Below, one piece after another: positions 59,880 to 64,000 of a DNA stretch of 64,000 nt. Location of the stretch: positions 62,001-126,000 of the forward strand of contig CAWHYJ010000012.1 in assembly GCA_963833495.1 (NCBI GenBank), given 5' to 3'. The translations under genes were made by a program, and so were the position numbers. Origin of the DNA: Fodinibacter sp963833495 (GTDB lineage Bacteria; Actinomycetota; Actinomycetes; Actinomycetales; Dermatophilaceae). The notes under the pieces were generated by a model. That model was not told where the DNA came from. It ran no database searches and was given only the letters and a program-made list of their open reading frames with translations. Numbering within the stretch: position 1 is the stretch's first letter; each line of letters opens with the position of its first letter.

Positions 59880-62325
59880 TCAGCGCACCGGTGCGCCGAC
59901 CCCCGCGATGACCGCCGGGTAGGTCGTGCCCGAGCCGTCGCGCCGGCCGTTGGCCTCCGGGAGGTCGAGCGGCACCCCGTTCGGGCCGGAGGCGCGGGCC
60001 GGCCGGGCGCCGACCCAGGCGAGCACCAGGGCGTCCTCGCCGCGCAGGAACCGGTGTGCCCGAACGCCACCCGTGCCGCGGCCCTTGGCGGGGTACTCGG
60101 CGTACGGCGTCACCTTCAGGGCGCCGGGCTGGGTGCCCGGCAGGGCGTCGGAGGAGCCGGCCGAGGTGACGACGACGTTGTCCGCGGCCGGGTCGACGGC
60201 CCCGAAGAAGGTCACCGACGCCCCGGGCGAGAGCCGGATGCCGGCCATCCCACCGGCCGTGCGCCCCTGTGGCCGCACCGCCGAGGCGGGGAAGCGGAGC
60301 AGCTGGGCGTCGCTGGTGACGAAGACGAGGTCCTCGCTGCCGTCGTGCAGCGCCACCGCGCCGACGACGCTGTCGCCGTCGCGCAGGGCGACGACCTCCC
60401 ACTCGGGGCGGCCGGGGTAGTCGGTGGTGACCCGCTTGACCACGCCGGATGCCGTGCCGAGCGCCACCCCCGGCCCGGTGGCGTCGAGGGGCACGATGGT
60501 CAGCGGCTCCTCCCCGGCCGGGAGGTCGACGAAGACCGCCAGCGGCGCCCCGCCCGACAGGCTCGGTGAGCCGCCCAGCGGCGGCAGGGTCGGCAGCTCG
60601 AGCGCCGACATCCGCAGCATCCGGCCGCGCGAGGTGACCAGCGCGAACTCGCCCCGGGCCGTGGTGCGCACCGCGCCGATGATCGGCGTCGTGCTTGGCC
60701 CGGCCGCCCTCGGACGGCACCGGGTCGGCGCTCGAGGTGCGGGCGAGCAGGCCGGTCGACGACAGCAGCACCCAGCACGGGTCGTCGGTGACCTCGAGCG
60801 GAGTCGCGACCGAGGCGGGGGTGCCGGCCGACTCGAGCAGCACGGTGCGCCGGGGGGTGCCGTGGGCCTTGGCGACGTCGGCGAGCTCGCTGGAGACGGT
60901 GCGGTGCAGCAGCTTCTCGTCGGCCAGGATCGCCTCGAGCTCCTCGATCTGGCGCAGCAGCTCGTCGCGCTCGGTCTCGAGCTCGATGCGCGAGAACCGG
61001 GTGAGGCGGCGCAGCTGCAGCTCGAGGATGTAGTCGGCCTGCGCCTCGGACAGGTCGAACACCGAGATCAGCCGGGCCTTGGCCATCGCGGTGTCGTCGG
61101 AGCCGCGGATCAGCTGGATGACCTCGTCGATGTCGAGGATCGCGACGAGCAGCCCCTCGACGAGGTGCAGCCGCTCGCGGCGCCGGCGCAGCCGGTACTC
61201 GGTGCGCCGCCGCACCACGCCGATGCGGAAGTCGACGTAGGTGCGCAGCAGCTCCTTCAGGCCGAGCGTGCGGGGCTGGCCGTCGACCAGGGCGACGTTG
61301 TTGATGCCGAAGGAGTCCTCCATCGGGGTGAGCTTGTAGAGCTGCTCGAGCACGGCATCGGGGTTGAACCCGTTCTTGATCTCGAAGACCAGCCGCAGGC
61401 CGTGCTTGCGGTCGGTGAGGTCCTTGACGTCGCTGATGCCCTGCAGCTTCTTGGACTGCACCAGGGTCTTGACCCGCTCGATGACCTTCTCCGGGCCGAT
61501 CAGGTAGGGCAGCTCGGTGACCACGATGCCCATCCGGCGCGGGGTGAGCTTCTCGACCCGGGCCGTGGCGCGGGTGCGGAACGAGCCTCGCCCGTTGAGG
61601 TAGGCGTCGCGGATGCCGTCGAGCCCGATGATCCGCCCGCCGCCGGGCAGGTCGGGGCCGGGCACGAACTTCATCAGGTCGTCGAGCGAGCAGTCGGGGT
61701 GGGCGATCAGGTGCCGGGCCGCGCCGATCACCTCGACGAGGTTGTGCGGGGCCATGTTGGTGGCCATGCCGACCGCGATGCCGGAGGCGCCGTTGACGAG
61801 CAGGTTGGGGTAGGCGGCCGGCAGCACGCCCGGCTGGGTGAGCGAGTCGTCGTAGTTGGGCACGAAGTCGACGGTGTCCTCGTCGAGGCCGGCGACCATG
61901 AGCAGCGCCGCGGGCGCCATCCGGGCCTCGGTGTAGCGCGAGGCGGCCGGGCCGTCGTCGAGCGAGCCGAAGTTGCCGTGGCCGTCGACCAGCGGCAGGC
62001 GCATCGTGAACGGCTGCGCCATCCGCACCAGGGCGTCGTAGATCGCCTGGTCGCCGTGCGGGTGGTACTTGCCCATGACCTCGCCCACGACCCGGCTCGA
62101 CTTCACGTGCGGACGGTCCGGGCGCAGGCCGAGCTCGCTCATCCCGTAGAGGATCCGGCGCTGCACCGGCTTCATCCCGTCACGCGCGTCGGGCAGGGCT
62201 CGCGAGTAGATGACGCTGTAGGAGTACTCGAGGAAGGCGCTGCGCATCTCCTCCTCGACGTCGATGTCGACGATCCGCTCGGTGAAGTCGTCGGCGGGAG
62301 GGGGCGTGCTGCTGCGCTTGGCCAT
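59880..62325 (-). CDS. parC: Type IIA topoisomerase subunit A (ParC-like), frameshifted in its C-terminal domain
   Basis: From ATG 62325 the breakage-reunion domain is intact: GMKPVQRRILYGM, GKYHPHGDQAIYDALVRM and the DNA-attacking Tyr131 in AASRYTEAR. At about 60680 the reading frame breaks (SEGGRAKHDA, then nonsense). One base too many shifts the rest: the true continuation IIGAVRTTARGEFALVTSRG and the beta-propeller run in the next frame to a stop at 59880. Gln87-equivalent replaces the quinolone-contact serine of GyrA. The shift lies inside a short palindrome, so it may be a sequencing error. Confidence 0.88.
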
Positions 62326-62415
62326 CGGGTGGGGCTCGGCTCCGGGTCGATCAGGTGCGCGGCGGCGCCGCGACGGGGGTCGGCCCCATCCTCACAAACC
62401 CGGTTGCCGCATCAC

Positions 62416-63030
62416 CTACGACACTCCGTGGTTCCCGAAGCGCCCGACGTGGAGCACGTCGTCGAGCGGCCGGCGGCGGCGGCTGAGCGGGGAGCCGGAC
62501 ACCCGCTCGACCTCGCGCCCCAGCGCGACGACACCCACGATGCGGCGGTCGGCGGGGATGCCGTGCGCCTCGTGGACCGCGTCGCGCTGCTCCACCGGCA
62601 CGCCGAAGAACAGCGCGCCGAGGCCGGCATCCTCGGCGGCGAGCAGCAGGACCATCGCCGCCATGGCGACGTCGGTGTCCCAGTAGGGCACCGGCCAGCG
62701 GTCGGTGGACCGGTCGGTCCAGCCCTTGTCGGGCTGGGCGTAGCGGTCGAGGTAGGTCTCCGGGTCGCTGAGGCAGAGCACCAGGGCCGGCGCCGAGGAG
62801 ACGCCGCGCGTCCAGGCGTCGGGCGGGGTGCCGTCGTCGACGGCCGCCCAGAACGTGGCCCGGTCGGCCGGGTCGAGCAGGGCCACGAAGTCCCACCCCT
62901 GGCTGAACCCGGCGCTCGGGGCACGCACGGCCAGCCGCACCAGGTCGCGGACCACCTCGGCAGGCACGGGGGATGCCGGGTCGAAACGGCGCACCATGCG
63001 GCGGTGCAGGACGGCGTCGCGGAGCTCCAC
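62416..63030 (-). CDS. Nitroreductase-family protein
   Basis: 204 aa from GTG 63030; upstream in-frame sequence has no family character. The FMN-dependent nitroreductase fold is shown by LRDAVLHRRMVRRFDPASPVP near the N-terminus, VRAPSAGFSQGWDFVAL, DVAMAAMVLLLAAEDAGLGAL and the ending RRRPLDDVLHVGRFG. Such proteins reduce nitro compounds, enones or flavins. It lies 90 nt upstream of parC on the same strand and is divergent from the GNAT gene. Confidence 0.9.
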   Translation of the reverse strand: MELRDAVLHRRMVRRFDPASPVPAEVVRDLVRLAVRAPSAGFSQGWDFVALLDPADRATFWAAVDDGTPPDAWTRGVSSAPALVLCLSDPETYLDRYAQPDKGWTDRSTDRWPVPYWDTDVAMAAMVLLLAAEDAGLGALFFGVPVEQRDAVHEAHGIPADRRIVGVVALGREVERVSGSPLSRRRRPLDDVLHVGRFGNHGVS

Positions 63031-63129
63031 GAGCCCCAGTGTGCCTGCCGCCGGGTGCGCCGGGAGCCGCGCACGTCCACCCACCGTGGGGCGGCACGCC
63101 CCGCTTCCGCGGGGTGGCACGATGGAGCC

Positions 63130-64000
63130 ATGGAGGACGAGCCGCTCCCACCGGGCTACCCCGTGGAGTGGGAGGCCGACGTCGTCCTGCGCGACGGCAC
63201 GGTCGCGCACGTGCGGCCGATCCGCCCGGCCGACGGCGACGGCATCCGGCGCTTCCACGCCGCGCAGTCCGACGAGTCGATCTACCTGCGCTTCTTCGCG
63301 CCGCTGCGCCAGCTCAGCGACGCCGACGTGTTCCGGTTCACCCACGTCGACTACGCCGACCGGGTCGCCCTGGTCGCCACCATGCGCGAGGAGATCATCG
63401 GCATCGGGCGCTACGACCGGATCGACGCGCGCAGCGCCGAGGTTGCCTTCAACATCAGCGACCACTTCCAGGGCAAGGGCATCGGCTCGGTGCTGCTGGA
63501 GCACCTGGCCGCGATCGCCCAGGAGTTCGGCATCTCCCGCTTCACGGCCGAGGTGCTGCCGCAGAACCGCAAGATGCTCTCGGTGTTCGCGGATGCCGGC
63601 TACGACGTCAAGCGGCACATCGAGGACGGCGTGGTCGAGGTGGGGTTCGACATCGAGCCGACCGACTCCTCGAAGGCCGTGGCGATGTCGCGCGAGCACC
63701 GCGCCGAGGCCCTGAGCGTGCGCTCCATCCTGACCCCGCGCACGATCGCGGTGATCGGCGCCAGCCGCCGCCGCAACTCGATCGGCAGCCAGCTGCTCGA
63801 CCGGCTGGTCGAGGCCGGCTTCACCGGCAGCATCCACCCGGTGAACCCCAACGTGCGCACCCTGCGCCGCCGCACGGCCTACCCCTCGGTGGCCGCCGTG
63901 CCGGGCCAGGTCGACCTCGCGGTGATCGCGGTGCCGGCCCACGCGGTGCTCGAGGTGGTCGACGAGTGCGCCGAGGCCGGGGTCAAGGCGCTGCTCGTCG
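63130..64000 (+). CDS. GNAT acetyltransferase fused to CoA-binding/acyl-CoA synthetase domain (3' end outside window)
   Basis: At least 290 aa from ATG 63130, cut by the window edge. Residues 20-180 form a GNAT domain with VRPIRPADGDGIRRFH and the acetyl-CoA loop NISDHFQGKGIGSVLLEHL. From about residue 200 an NDP-forming acyl-CoA synthetase CoA-binding domain starts (ILTPRTIAVIGASRRRNSIG, then HPVNPNVRTL). Such fusions are the protein lysine acetyltransferases (PatA/PatZ type) that silence acetyl-CoA synthetases. The domain order GNAT first is the actinobacterial form. Confidence 0.9.
   Translation, partial: MEDEPLPPGYPVEWEADVVLRDGTVAHVRPIRPADGDGIRRFHAAQSDESIYLRFFAPLRQLSDADVFRFTHVDYADRVALVATMREEIIGIGRYDRIDARSAEVAFNISDHFQGKGIGSVLLEHLAAIAQEFGISRFTAEVLPQNRKMLSVFADAGYDVKRHIEDGVVEVGFDIEPTDSSKAVAMSREHRAEALSVRSILTPRTIAVIGASRRRNSIGSQLLDRLVEAGFTGSIHPVNPNVRTLRRRTAYPSVAAVPGQVDLAVIAVPAHAVLEVVDECAEAGVKALLV

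Noticed and set aside
60660..60720. Programmed ribosomal frameshift in parC
   Set aside because: There is no slippery heptamer or downstream structure typical of programmed shifts; an indel or sequencing error is simpler.

Overview
The window is very GC-rich (roughly 72% by eye), uses many GTG starts, and packs genes with 1-8 nt overlaps. Its cytochrome bc1 and aa3 genes, F420-type oxidoreductases, SAV_6107/DUF6504 proteins and DnaE2 point to an actinobacterium, most likely order Micrococcales and close to Intrasporangiaceae (inference from gene content). Much of positions 1.9-34 kb follows, with insertions, the gene order I recall for Mycobacterium tuberculosis Rv2172c-Rv2196 (qcrB-A-C, ctaE, trpD, DEDD exonuclease, fadD15, SRPBCC, ArsA-like ATPase, plsC, aroG, pknL, Rv2175c, polyprenyl synthase, metF). 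It is therefore old chromosomal core rather than an island.

Layout. 0-2 kb: a truncated serine hydrolase, a Ddn-like oxidoreductase and a DUF167 protein. 2-6.7 kb: the respiratory operon ctaE-qcrC-qcrA-qcrB on the minus strand. 6.7-10.4 kb: a degenerate receiver protein, trpD, a stand-alone Lrp/AsnC sensor domain and a DnaQ/UvrC-like nuclease. 10.5-15.6 kb: methyltransferase, HxlR regulator, a Cys-rich mini-protein, a lipoprotein metallopeptidase and a GT87 glycosyltransferase. 15.5-23.8 kb: fadD, SRPBCC, ArsA-type ATPase, ROK glucokinase, an EEP hydrolase, a frameshifted membrane protein, a VOC protein and plsC. 23.8-34 kb: class II DAHP synthase, threonine aldolase, LLM oxidoreductase, EamA exporter, PASTA kinase, LysM hydrolase, Rv2175c-like DNA-binding protein, polyprenyl synthase, metF. 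34-42.4 kb is accessory: an ArsR/SRPBCC/DHFR operon, three overlapping membrane or small genes, a MalT-like LuxR regulator with a frameshift, VOC and YbaK proteins, a decayed GAF/Fis regulator and a monooxygenase.

42.4-50.1 kb is an SOS mutagenesis region. A four-copy 42-bp repeat and a structured intergenic stretch lie before a full LexA box, which heads DUF6504, a SAV_6107 HEPN protein, an unusually long dnaE2, a methyltransferase and dinB. 50-64 kb: DUF3040, DUF456 and a DUF7455-like zinc protein, parE, an APC permease, an alpha-glucoside-type ABC operon with its LacI regulator and operator, parC (frameshifted), a nitroreductase, and the 5' part of a GNAT/CoA-binding protein.

Four genes carry apparent frameshifts (about 21.6, 37.5, 41.75 and 60.68 kb). 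At least one is real decay; others may be indel errors in the assembly. Recurring non-gene signals are -10 hexamers 6-8 nt upstream of start codons (leaderless transcription), long perfect inverted repeats at convergent gene ends, and strong enrichment of the word GGATGCC/GGCATCC.
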